Origin: Bacteroidota bacterium | GTDB taxonomy: Bacteria; Bacteroidota; Bacteroidia; Chitinophagales; Chitinophagaceae | Length of the DNA: 64,000 nt | Assembly: GCA_023424015.1 (NCBI GenBank) | Contig: JAFAEM010000013.1 | Coordinates: forward strand, 24,847 to 88,846 | Direction: 5' to 3' | In this document: in pieces, positions 43,658-52,675 of the stretch | Layout: each line of letters opens with the position of its first letter | Numbering within the stretch: position 1 is the first letter of the stretch | Made by a program: the position numbers and the translations under genes | The notes under the pieces: generated by a model | The model's database searches: none | Told to the model about the DNA's origin: nothing | The model's input: the letters and a program-made list of their open reading frames with translations, nothing else

Positions 43658-46600
43658 ATGAAGAACAAACGATTACTGCTTGTGTGCTTCGTCCTGCTAT
43701 TAGCCAATTCACTTTTGCTGGCGCAGGGGGGGCGTACAATTACCGGCGTTGTGACCGGTGACGATGGCAGACCGGTCCCCGCTGCCACGGTCAGCATCAA
43801 AGGGACAACACAGTCCGTAATTACGGACGATAATGGTCGCTACAGCATTACTGTTCCCAACAACAGTGCTGTACTGGTTTTTAGCTCTGTAGGTTATGGC
43901 TCCAGAGAACTTACTGTAGGGACTGCAAGTACCCTGAATATGGATCTGGTATCCACTGCTACCGATCTGGGTGAGGTAGTAGTAACTACAGCGCTGGGTA
44001 TTAAACGCCAGCAGAAATCCCTGGGTTATGCGGTACAGGAACTGCGCGGTACCGCCCTGGTTGACGCAAAGGAGACCAACCTCGCCAACGCACTTTCTGG
44101 TAAAGTTGCGGGCCTGCAGGTGGTTCGTTCCAGCAATGGTGCGGGCGGGTCATCCAAGATCCTGCTTCGCGGTAATACTTCACTGGTCGGAAACAATCAG
44201 CCTTTGATCGTAGTAGATGGTACGCCTATCGACAATTTTACAGGTACATCTGAAAATGGTTACTGGAGCGCTGGTTTCGACCGTGGTAACGGTCTGGGTG
44301 ATATCAGCGCCGATGATATCGAAAGCATGTCGATCCTGAAAGGGCCTTCAGCCGCAGCCTTATATGGTTCGCGTGCAGGTAATGGTGTTATCCTGATCAC
44401 AACCAAATCCGGAAGAAAACAATCCGGGCTGGGTATAACTTTCTCCATGACACAGGGTGTCGAAAACATCTTCCTCCGTCCTGAACTTCAGGATACCTAC
44501 GCTCAGGGTAGTGACAATATTTTTGATCCTACCAGCCAGTTGAGCTGGGGCCCCAAGGCCGAAGGACAATCCGTTACTAAATGGGACGGTACACAGTCTT
44601 CACTGACAACCAGCCATGATAACGTGAAAAATTTCCTTCGCAACGGCACTACCCAAAGTTATAACCTCGCCTTCCAGCAACAGTTTGGCGGAACTTCAGT
44701 TTATTCGTCTCTCAGTCGCTGGAACGACAGGAGCATCATCCCCGGCAATAAACTTGAAAGAACCAACCTGACTACCCGTGCTACTACCAGGTTTGGTAAA
44801 GACAATCGCTGGACATCCGATGTGAAATTTTCATACAACAACACTTCAGGTTTCAACAGGCCGATCAATGGCCGCGATGTGAGCAATATTTTTGTATTGT
44901 ATAATATGCCCAGAAGCATGGATATCCGCGATTTCGCGGCAGCAACTAACGAGTTTGGAAACATGCTTTGGTATCAAGGTGCTCCAGGATGGCAAAACAA
45001 TCCCTACTGGAACAACAAATACAACCTGAACCAGGACACACGGGATCGTTTCATCATGACCGGTTCTGTAAAATATGCTTTTACAAGCTGGCTGGATGCT
45101 GAATTGAGAGCGGGTGGTGATATTTATACTACCAATACACAACGGAAAGTGTATGCCGGAAGTAACCGTGCCAATGAATATTCAGAAGGCAAACAAACAT
45201 TTACTGAAACTAACTACAGCGCTTTGCTGACTGCGAAGAAAGATAATGTGGTTGGAAAATTCGGAGGTGTGATCACAGCAGGTGGTAACCTGATGCACCA
45301 GCGTTTCAGCTCTCTTGGAATTAGCACAGGTCCGCTGGAAGTACCCAATGTATTTTCACTCACTAACGGACAGGGTGCACCGGGTATCAGCCAGGGTTAT
45401 AGCCGTAAGAAAATAAATTCACTTTATGGTAGTGTAGGTGTTAACTACGATGGTTATCTCTACCTGGATGCGACCTTCCGTAACGACTGGTCTTCTGCAC
45501 TGATCGAAGAGAACCGTTCTTATTTTTATCCTTCTGTCAGCTTTGCATGGGTGGTAACAGACATGCTGGAGAAAATGGGTACCCATATACCAGGTTGGTT
45601 TGACTACGCTAAACTGCGTGTTTCTCACGCCTCAGTGGGTAATGACCTTGCTCCTTATAGCCTGTATAATGGTTACGAGATCCGCAAAGACCCCAACAAC
45701 AACACTTATGCAGTGCGTAATTCACTACTGAAAGATGAAAATGTTAAAAGTGAGCTGATCAAAAACCTTGAACTGGGTGCTGAAGCACGCTTCTTTAACA
45801 ACAGGCTGGGTCTCGACTTCACCTGGTATAAATCAAATGCTACCAACCAGCTGATCGCAATCCCGATGGACCCGCTCAGCGGTTACACCAACAGGATGGT
45901 GAATGCAGGTAATATCCAGAACAAGGGTATCGAGTTGATGGCCGATGTAAGAATACTTTCTAACCCCAATTCACTGGGATGGTCATTGATGGCTAATTAC
46001 TCCAAGAACGAAAACAAGATCATCGACATCGCCAGCGACCTGGAAGTAACAGAATACCCGCTGGGTGCTTTTGATGACCTGTTTATCAGGGCAGCAACAG
46101 GTGGTCTTTATGGTGATATCTATGGAACAAGACTTCTGCGTGTGAAAGATCCGTCAAGCCAGCATTTCGGGCAGCTTTTATTGAATTCCAGTGGTCTTCC
46201 TCAAAGAGATGCTGAAATCGTGAAATTAGGTAACCAACAGGCAAAAGGATTATTGGGTGTGACCAATACATTTACATACAAAGGCGTTGGATTGTCATTC
46301 CTGGTTGACGCACGTTTAGGTGGTGAGATTTTCTCCGGTTCAAACGTAAGTCTGCAGGCAAGTGGCGCTGCCAGGGTAACTGCACCGAATGGCGACCGTT
46401 CATCATTTGTTGTAGATGGTGTGGTAATGGATCCCAGCAACAATCCCATTAAGAATACCATTTCTGTAACTCCACAACAATACTGGAGAACTTTAGCTAC
46501 CTTGAATAACCTGGGTGTTGGCGAAGCTTACCTGTACGATGCAACAAATATCCGTTTGAGAAATGTACAGATCAGCTACGACCTTCCGAAAGGCTTGCTG

Positions 46601-46786
46601 GCAAAATCTCCCATTCAACGTGCAAAAGTTGCATTGTCCTGCAATAACGTATGGATGATCAAGAGTCACCTGAACGGCATCGACCCGGAATCAGTATTCG
46701 CAACCGGAACAAACGCTGTAGGTTTTGAAAGTGGTGCTTTCCCGACCATGCGTTCTTTCCTGTTTAGCATATCACTCGGTTTTTAA
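43658..46786 (+). CDS. SusC/RagA family TonB-linked outer-membrane protein
   Basis: 1042 aa. Signal peptide about 1-22. Residues about 26-105 form a carboxypeptidase-regulatory-like domain (TGVVTGDDGRPVPAATVSIKG), then the plug with LVDAKETNLANALSGKVAGLQV, LLRGNTSL and VVDGTPIDNF, and GPSAAALYGSRAGNGVILITTKSG. The C-terminal about 700 residues form the 22-strand barrel and end in an aromatic-rich last strand. With the SusD lipoprotein downstream it makes the high-affinity outer-membrane importer for an oligosaccharide or peptide. Confidence 0.97.
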   Translation: MKNKRLLLVCFVLLLANSLLLAQGGRTITGVVTGDDGRPVPAATVSIKGTTQSVITDDNGRYSITVPNNSAVLVFSSVGYGSRELTVGTASTLNMDLVSTATDLGEVVVTTALGIKRQQKSLGYAVQELRGTALVDAKETNLANALSGKVAGLQVVRSSNGAGGSSKILLRGNTSLVGNNQPLIVVDGTPIDNFTGTSENGYWSAGFDRGNGLGDISADDIESMSILKGPSAAALYGSRAGNGVILITTKSGRKQSGLGITFSMTQGVENIFLRPELQDTYAQGSDNIFDPTSQLSWGPKAEGQSVTKWDGTQSSLTTSHDNVKNFLRNGTTQSYNLAFQQQFGGTSVYSSLSRWNDRSIIPGNKLERTNLTTRATTRFGKDNRWTSDVKFSYNNTSGFNRPINGRDVSNIFVLYNMPRSMDIRDFAAATNEFGNMLWYQGAPGWQNNPYWNNKYNLNQDTRDRFIMTGSVKYAFTSWLDAELRAGGDIYTTNTQRKVYAGSNRANEYSEGKQTFTETNYSALLTAKKDNVVGKFGGVITAGGNLMHQRFSSLGISTGPLEVPNVFSLTNGQGAPGISQGYSRKKINSLYGSVGVNYDGYLYLDATFRNDWSSALIEENRSYFYPSVSFAWVVTDMLEKMGTHIPGWFDYAKLRVSHASVGNDLAPYSLYNGYEIRKDPNNNTYAVRNSLLKDENVKSELIKNLELGAEARFFNNRLGLDFTWYKSNATNQLIAIPMDPLSGYTNRMVNAGNIQNKGIELMADVRILSNPNSLGWSLMANYSKNENKIIDIASDLEVTEYPLGAFDDLFIRAATGGLYGDIYGTRLLRVKDPSSQHFGQLLLNSSGLPQRDAEIVKLGNQQAKGLLGVTNTFTYKGVGLSFLVDARLGGEIFSGSNVSLQASGAARVTAPNGDRSSFVVDGVVMDPSNNPIKNTISVTPQQYWRTLATLNNLGVGEAYLYDATNIRLRNVQISYDLPKGLLAKSPIQRAKVALSCNNVWMIKSHLNGIDPESVFATGTNAVGFESGAFPTMRSFLFSISLGF

Positions 46787-46809
46787 CTAAAAAAACTAAA
46801 ACAACTTAT

Positions 46810-48714
46810 ATGAAATCTATTTTAAAATATACCGGCATTCCACTCGCAGCTGCCGTATTTCTGGGTGGATGTAGCAAATTTGAAGAGATCAACCAGGATC
46901 CATACCTGGTGACAGAAAACCAGGTGCAGGTAGAGTATTTTATCAACGGGGCTATCGTTGGCAGCCAGATGGACCCACATATTTCTGAACGGATATTTGT
47001 GCTTTATTGGAAAACCGCAGGTCGCCAGCAGTTTGGTGGAGGTATTTCCAGCGGCGGTTACAACGACGGCTGGTCAAGCGACTACTATGGCAGCGGTTAC
47101 ATGGGTGGCTGGCTCAATGGTATCAATACCGGTATCCAGGTTGCTGAAAAGCAAATTGCTTCCGGAAACATCAAGGAATACACGAACAACCTGCTGCAGG
47201 TGGCTCGTATCTGGAGAGTGTACCTGATGAGTGAACTGGCTGATAACTTCGGACCAATTCCCATCAATGCTTTCCAGGGTGTTAACCCTGAGTTTTCTGA
47301 TCTGAAAACCGTTTACTATTTCATGCTGGATGAATTGAAAGACGCTTCATCCAAACTGGATCTGTCTGTAACCGGCCCTGCTGCGAAGTTTGACCAGGCT
47401 TATGGTTTCAATTATACCAAATGGCAAAAGTATGCCAACTCCATGCGTTTGAGACTGGCGATGCGCCTTTCAGAAGTAGATCAAAACAAAGCCAAATCTG
47501 AGTTTGAAGCTGCGGCTGCTTTGCCATTGCTTACCGCTGCCGATGATGTGTTCCAGGTAGCAGAAAAGCCAGGTTGGGATGCCCTTACAGGCGTAATGAC
47601 CAGGGAATGGAATTATTACCAGATGTCATCGACCATCAATAATATTTTCCTTGGACTGGGTGGTATTAAAACGGAAGACCAGGTGCCTGCAACTATGCAT
47701 TCTGCTATCAAAGACGCGGATTATATTGGTTTGAGATTTTTAAACCATTTCACCACCATGACCAATGATCCTTCCGCAGGCTATTGGCTGGATGGTCTTC
47801 CTTACGCTATTGATCCCAGGGCTTACAAGGCTTATATTATCCCGGGTGATTTTGATAATCCCGATTTCAACGCCTATCCTTCCTGGGATAACAGTGCCAA
47901 GACTACCGCACGTAACCTGGTCGACGATGCCGGTAACGTGGTAAAAACTCTCGATGCGAAATATACATGGAATGCTCCCGTGAATGGTGATTGGGGTGCC
48001 AAGGGTGCTAAGAACCAGATCAGGTCTTACAATGGCGCTATCCCCCGTCATGGTCATAAATTCAGAAACAGTACCAGCAAACGGATATTCTTCGCCAATT
48101 GGGAAACTTATTTCCTCCTGGCTGAAGCGGCTGTAAGAGGCTGGACCGTGCCTATGAGCGGTCAGGCGGCTTACGAAGCTGGTATCGACGCCAACTTCGC
48201 ATATTGGGGTGTTTCTGGTTTTGCATCAGATTACAAAACGTCTACTGACTATAACAGGGTTGGTACTTCTGTTGCATGGAATCATACTACTGAACCTCCG
48301 GCTTCACATAGCATGGATTTTAAAGATGGTTATACCAACACAGCCGGGACTGCTAATGTGTTGTATCCCGTGAATCATCTGTACAAGAATGGTACGGTTA
48401 AGAATGATCACCTCACAAAGATCATTACTCAGAAATTCATCGCGCATACACCATGGCTGCCACTCGAAGCCTGGAGTGATCATCGTCGCCTTGGATTGCC
48501 GTTCTTCGAAAATCCTGCTGTAGAAAATCCGCTTGTAAATATGCCTGCACTAAATGCCGGCAACTACATGACAAGTAATGTGAAATTCTTCCCGCAGCGT
48601 TTAAAATACCCATCCAGCCTGCCTTCAAGCAACGCAGATGGATATGAACAGGCGGTTACTGCACTGGGTGGTCCGGATGAAGTGCTGACTCCATTGTGGT
48701 GGGCTAAACATTAA
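46810..48714 (+). CDS. SusD/RagB-like nutrient-binding outer-membrane lipoprotein
   Basis: 634 aa with a lipobox FLGGCSKF near residue 20. It is the SusD-like_2 type, with the NQDPYLVTENQVQVEYFINGA start (in part), the ARIWRVYLMSELADNFGPIPI helices, the FNYTKWQKYANSMRLRLAMRLS segment, and the conserved EAWSDHRRLGLPFFENPAVENP end (in part). It caps the SusC barrel and binds the ligand. The start is 23 bp after susC; a strong terminator follows 50 bp after the stop. Confidence 0.95.
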   Translation: MKSILKYTGIPLAAAVFLGGCSKFEEINQDPYLVTENQVQVEYFINGAIVGSQMDPHISERIFVLYWKTAGRQQFGGGISSGGYNDGWSSDYYGSGYMGGWLNGINTGIQVAEKQIASGNIKEYTNNLLQVARIWRVYLMSELADNFGPIPINAFQGVNPEFSDLKTVYYFMLDELKDASSKLDLSVTGPAAKFDQAYGFNYTKWQKYANSMRLRLAMRLSEVDQNKAKSEFEAAAALPLLTAADDVFQVAEKPGWDALTGVMTREWNYYQMSSTINNIFLGLGGIKTEDQVPATMHSAIKDADYIGLRFLNHFTTMTNDPSAGYWLDGLPYAIDPRAYKAYIIPGDFDNPDFNAYPSWDNSAKTTARNLVDDAGNVVKTLDAKYTWNAPVNGDWGAKGAKNQIRSYNGAIPRHGHKFRNSTSKRIFFANWETYFLLAEAAVRGWTVPMSGQAAYEAGIDANFAYWGVSGFASDYKTSTDYNRVGTSVAWNHTTEPPASHSMDFKDGYTNTAGTANVLYPVNHLYKNGTVKNDHLTKIITQKFIAHTPWLPLEAWSDHRRLGLPFFENPAVENPLVNMPALNAGNYMTSNVKFFPQRLKYPSSLPSSNADGYEQAVTALGGPDEVLTPLWWAKH

Positions 48715-48762
48715 TCAGGATAAATCATATACAACTACGTTTCTCGTTAAGCAGTTGTTTTT

Positions 48763-48792
48763 GGCCGGTTGCTCATGTAGCCGGCCTTTTTT
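48763..48792 (+). terminator. Terminator after SusD
   Basis: GGCCGG (48763-48768) pairs with CCGGCC (48781-48786), extended by further base pairs, followed by six T residues. It separates the SusC-SusD transcript from the hydrolase gene. Confidence 0.85.
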
Positions 48793-48887
48793 ATTCCTGG
48801 AATATTGAGGTTAGGGGAAGGCTGATTTGATCTTAGTTTGGTTGTGGCTTTAGTTAAATTTGAATATTGAATTATTTAATTGCTCGT

Positions 48888-51326
48888 ATGAAAAAATTAT
48901 GGGTGCTTTCCATATTTGCCTGCAGTGTTTTGTTTTCTACTGCGCAGGAAGTTTATCATTTTAAAAGCGGATTATTCGCCTCAATCCCCAGCCGCTATGG
49001 AAGAGAAGCGCTGTATACCGATATGCTGGCTTACCAGATATATACCAATACAATAAAAATTCCAAAAGAAAATACGGTATGGGGAAAAGGTGAACATGGA
49101 GAAGATATTATCTGGAAATCGTTAACAGCAGATTCCGCCAACAGGCTGATCAGTCGTGAAGGGCGAGGCGGTTTTGGTTTTGGACGAGGAGGCTATATTT
49201 ATCTAACGTATACTTCCGCAACAGAACGAACAGCGTTATTGAACGTTCGTGGTGCGGGGGGCTTGTTCTTTAACGGCCGCCCGGAAATAACAGACCCTTA
49301 CAGCGCTGGCTGGTTAAATATCCCGGTTAAGCTCAAAAAGGGCTTAAACGAAATATATCTGCGCGGCAGGTTTGCCATGGCCAGTCTCAGCTTTCCATCA
49401 AAACCAGTTTTACTCCATACGGGTGATCCAACGCTTCCCACGATCGTCATAGGAGAAGAAAATAAAACGCTGGACGGAGCCATTGTTATAATCAATACAA
49501 CCAACAGGGAACTAAAAGGCCTGCAGATCAAAGCTTCGATTTCAGGAGAGCCTGTTACCAGCGAATTGCCAACGGTGCCGGCATTGGCAACCCGAAAAGT
49601 TCCATTTCGCTTCGATGCAAGTACGGTTACCTCAGCAGGTAAGTATGACTGCCGGATACTGCTTCTTCAAAAAAACAAAACGATCGATGAGGCTTCGATC
49701 CAGGTGGAAGCCGCTATTGCTTCAGATAAATACAGCCGCACTTTTATTAGTATGATAGACGGAAGTTTGCAATATTATGCAGTGGCACCCCAAATATCTC
49801 CCAAGCCTAACAGTGCTTTGTTTTTGTCAGTGCATGGTGCCGGTGTGGAAGCCATCGGCCAGGCTCGTGCTTACCGGTCCAAAGACTGGGGTACCCTGGT
49901 AGCCCCAACGAATCGCCGGCCACGTGGCTTTAACTGGGAGGACTGGGGCCGGCTTGATGCGTTTGAAGTGCTACAGCTAGCCAAAGAAAGGTTTAAACCC
50001 GATCCTCAAAAGATCTACCTGACAGGACATTCGATGGGTGGTCATGGTACCTGGTTCCTGGGCGCTACTTATCCGGACAAATGGGCTGCAATCGCCCCAT
50101 GCGCCGGCTATCCCACGCTGAAAGGATATGGCTCTGCTGATGGCCTGATACCGGACAGCAGCAACAACCCGGTGGAGCAAACACTGCTCAGGGCCAGCAA
50201 CCAGAGCGACGTGATAAAGCTGGCTTCTAACTTCAAGCCTTTGGGTGTTTATATTTTTCACGGCGATGATGATCGTACGGTTTCTGTGAATTATGCCCGG
50301 CAGATGCGCGGTATCCTGGGTGCTTTTCATACCGATCTTAGTTATTATGAATATCCCGGTGGCAGCCATTGGTTTGGTGATGAAAGCGTGGACTGGGCCC
50401 CGCTTTTCGATTATTTCAAGTGGCATCATCGCCCGCTTGATTCCGCGGTTAACCATATCGACTTTACAACAGCGAACCCGGGCATTTCTTCTTCTTATTA
50501 TTGGGCAACGATCTACCAGCAACAACAGCCGCTCCAATACAGCCGTATACAACTCAATCGGAACAGGTCTCAATACCGAATCGAAGGCCGTACTGAAAAT
50601 GTGCGTCTGCTTCAATTTGCGCTGGGTGATTTTGGACAAGGAAAACAAATAACGATTGTTTTAGATAGCCTGCCTCCCTTAAATTACACCACTGCCAGTT
50701 CGTCCGACACCATTTTTTTATTAAAAAAGAATAATTCATGGGCCCTAAGTGTTAAGCCAGGGACAGATCAAAAGGGACCGCATCGTAATGGTACATTCAA
50801 AGACGCGTTTAATCACCGTATGATATATGTATATGGTACCAATGGAAATAAGGAAGAGAATGAATGGGCCCTGAACAAAGCCCGCTATGATGCTGCTGCC
50901 TGGTATTACCGTGGTAATGGTGCGGTGGATATTGTGGCAGACAAAGATTTTTCACTTGAAAAATTCAGGGACAGGGGTATTATTTTATACGGAAACAAAA
51001 CCACCAACAAAGCCTGGACTATGCTTTTAGCCGATTGCCCCTTGCAGGTAGAGCGAAACAGGATCATAGCCGGCAGCCAAACCTGGGAGGGCGACGACCT
51101 GGCGGCCTATTTTGTCTGGCCCATTCGCCAATCGTCTATCACATCAGTCGCCGTGATCAGCGGAAGCGGGATCAATGGAATGAAAGCAGCCAATGCCAAT
51201 CAGTACTTCGCCGGCGCCAGTGGCTTCCCTGATTATATGATCTTTTCTCTCGATATGCTGAAAAATGGTGCAAACGAAGTGAAAGCTGCAGGTTTTTTTG
51301 ACAATGATTGGAAACTCAGTAAATAA
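48888..51326 (+). CDS. Large exported alpha/beta hydrolase (prolyl oligopeptidase-like)
   Basis: About 812 aa from the ATG at 48888 (signal peptide about 1-19). The N-terminal about 310 residues are beta-rich. The alpha/beta hydrolase part has the nucleophile Ser in YLTGHSMGGHGTWFLGATYPD, the likely Asp in IFHGDDDRTVSV and the His in YPGGSHWFGDE. The C-terminal about 250 residues have no recognised motif. It is likely an esterase or peptidase acting on the SusCD substrate; the terminator upstream means it may have its own promoter. There is no glycoside hydrolase in this locus. Confidence 0.82.
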   Translation: MKKLWVLSIFACSVLFSTAQEVYHFKSGLFASIPSRYGREALYTDMLAYQIYTNTIKIPKENTVWGKGEHGEDIIWKSLTADSANRLISREGRGGFGFGRGGYIYLTYTSATERTALLNVRGAGGLFFNGRPEITDPYSAGWLNIPVKLKKGLNEIYLRGRFAMASLSFPSKPVLLHTGDPTLPTIVIGEENKTLDGAIVIINTTNRELKGLQIKASISGEPVTSELPTVPALATRKVPFRFDASTVTSAGKYDCRILLLQKNKTIDEASIQVEAAIASDKYSRTFISMIDGSLQYYAVAPQISPKPNSALFLSVHGAGVEAIGQARAYRSKDWGTLVAPTNRRPRGFNWEDWGRLDAFEVLQLAKERFKPDPQKIYLTGHSMGGHGTWFLGATYPDKWAAIAPCAGYPTLKGYGSADGLIPDSSNNPVEQTLLRASNQSDVIKLASNFKPLGVYIFHGDDDRTVSVNYARQMRGILGAFHTDLSYYEYPGGSHWFGDESVDWAPLFDYFKWHHRPLDSAVNHIDFTTANPGISSSYYWATIYQQQQPLQYSRIQLNRNRSQYRIEGRTENVRLLQFALGDFGQGKQITIVLDSLPPLNYTTASSSDTIFLLKKNNSWALSVKPGTDQKGPHRNGTFKDAFNHRMIYVYGTNGNKEENEWALNKARYDAAAWYYRGNGAVDIVADKDFSLEKFRDRGIILYGNKTTNKAWTMLLADCPLQVERNRIIAGSQTWEGDDLAAYFVWPIRQSSITSVAVISGSGINGMKAANANQYFAGASGFPDYMIFSLDMLKNGANEVKAAGFFDNDWKLSK

Positions 51327-51605
51327 TCATTGCTATCCGTGTTCCTGCGTGTAGATCGTGTTCTTTATTTTGATTTTAATGATCGTTTACAAACCCGATT
51401 CATTGTGTAGTTCGGGAAGATCAAAAATGAATTTGACCGTAATATGGCAAAATTTTTATTCCTCAACCAGGGATTGATTGTAAACACAGCCTTATGAGGT
51501 CATTTATCGCCTTTCATGGGAGGTTTTAACTGGAATATTTTATAGTTAATAAAAAGGTTTTTAAAAGCCGAGCGATTTTCGGCGAGTAAATCATCTTGTA
51601 TGCCT
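51327..51605. other. Intergenic stretch before the 284 bp array
   Basis: No gene is recognised between the hydrolase stop and the first inverted repeat. A small GCCGA/TCGGC hairpin lies at about 51567-51583. Confidence 0.4.
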
Positions 51606-52519
51606 GCACAAACCGTCCCTACAGGACGGGTAACCTCGGGGGTTAATATTTTTTCTACCCATAAAACGTCCCGATGGGACGCGGAGACATTATATTTTTA
51701 AATTTCCTTTTCGATGGAACGTAAAGGCAATAAATTTTAAATTTCCTTCCGGCTTTCAAATTCTTTCAAATCTTGCCTGTTCCTGCAATTCGTTCGGTAT
51801 TTCGTATATGGGTCAAAGCGGGTTTATTCGCGTGATGTCATTCATTGATGAAGGTCGTTGTAGCGCTATCGAGTATCTCCCGTAGGGAGATCTTATGGGT
51901 AGCTCCGTTACCAAGAGACACCTCCGCCAGTCCTGTAGGGACGGTTTGTGCGAATGGCGGTTTAGAAACCTTGCAACGTTTCAATCATAAAGCGCCCGAT
52001 AGGACGCGCAGCGATTAAATTTTAAATTTCCTTCCGGCTTTCAAATTCTTTCAAATCTTGCCTGTTCCTGCAATTCGTTCGGTATTTCGTATATGGGTCA
52101 AAGCGGGTTCAGTCGCGTGATGTCATTCATTGATGAAGGTCGTTGTAGCGCTATCGAATATCTCCCATAGGGAGATCTTATGGGTAGCTCCGTTACCAAG
52201 AGACACCCACCCGTCCTGTAGAGACGGTTTGTGCGAATGGCGGTTTAGAAACCTTGCAACGTTTCAATCATAAAGCGCCCGATAGGACGCGCAGCGATTA
52301 AATTTTAAATTTCCTTCCGGCTTTCAAATTCTTTCAAATTTTGCCTGTTCCTGCAATTCGTTCGGTATTTCGTATATGGGTCAAAGCGGGTTTATTCGCG
52401 TGATGTCATTCATTGATGAAGGTCGTTGTAGCGCTATCGCATGTCTCCCGTAGGGAGATCTTATGGGTAGCTCCGTTGCCAAAAGACACCTCCACCCGTC
52501 CTTTAGGGACGGTTTGTGC
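51606..52519. repeat. Three-copy tandem array of about 284 bp units with 25 bp inverted repeats
   Basis: Units start at 51731, 52016 and 52299 (each opening TAAATTTTAAATTTCC), so the period is 283-285 bp. Each carries small conserved hairpins such as CTCCC-gta-GGGAG, CGTCCtgtaGGGACG-type and GCGCCCgataGGACGC. The block is bounded by inverted arms at 51606-51630 and 52495-52519, which match as reverse complements at 24 of 25 positions. The right-arm motif also ends each unit. It is reminiscent of a MITE or REP-like element; no transposase is nearby. Confidence 0.8.
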
Positions 52520-52551
52520 GAATGGCGGCATAAGGTCTTTGCCAATGCGAA

Positions 52552-52589
52552 GGACACGAATAGCACGGAGAGAACACGGAACGCACGGT
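52552..52589. repeat. 9-nt-periodic intergenic repeat
   Basis: GGACACGAA, TAGCACGGA, GAGAACACGGA and ACGCACGGT form a degenerate nonamer run of the same family as those at 8975, 14069 and 35134. Confidence 0.5.
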
Positions 52590-52675
52590 GAATAGTCGGA
52601 GGGATCTATAATCCCTGGTAATCTCAGAACCTCAAACTTCCCGACATTTGCGGTTTAATGACTGGAGACTGAAGT

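Noticed and set aside
49977..50648. 223-codon minus-strand frame in the hydrolase gene
   Set aside because: Antisense shadow of the alpha/beta hydrolase, which has clear catalytic motifs on the plus strand.
52381..52566. 61-codon minus-strand frame in the 284 bp array
   Set aside because: Made of repeat sequence and not kept in the other units.
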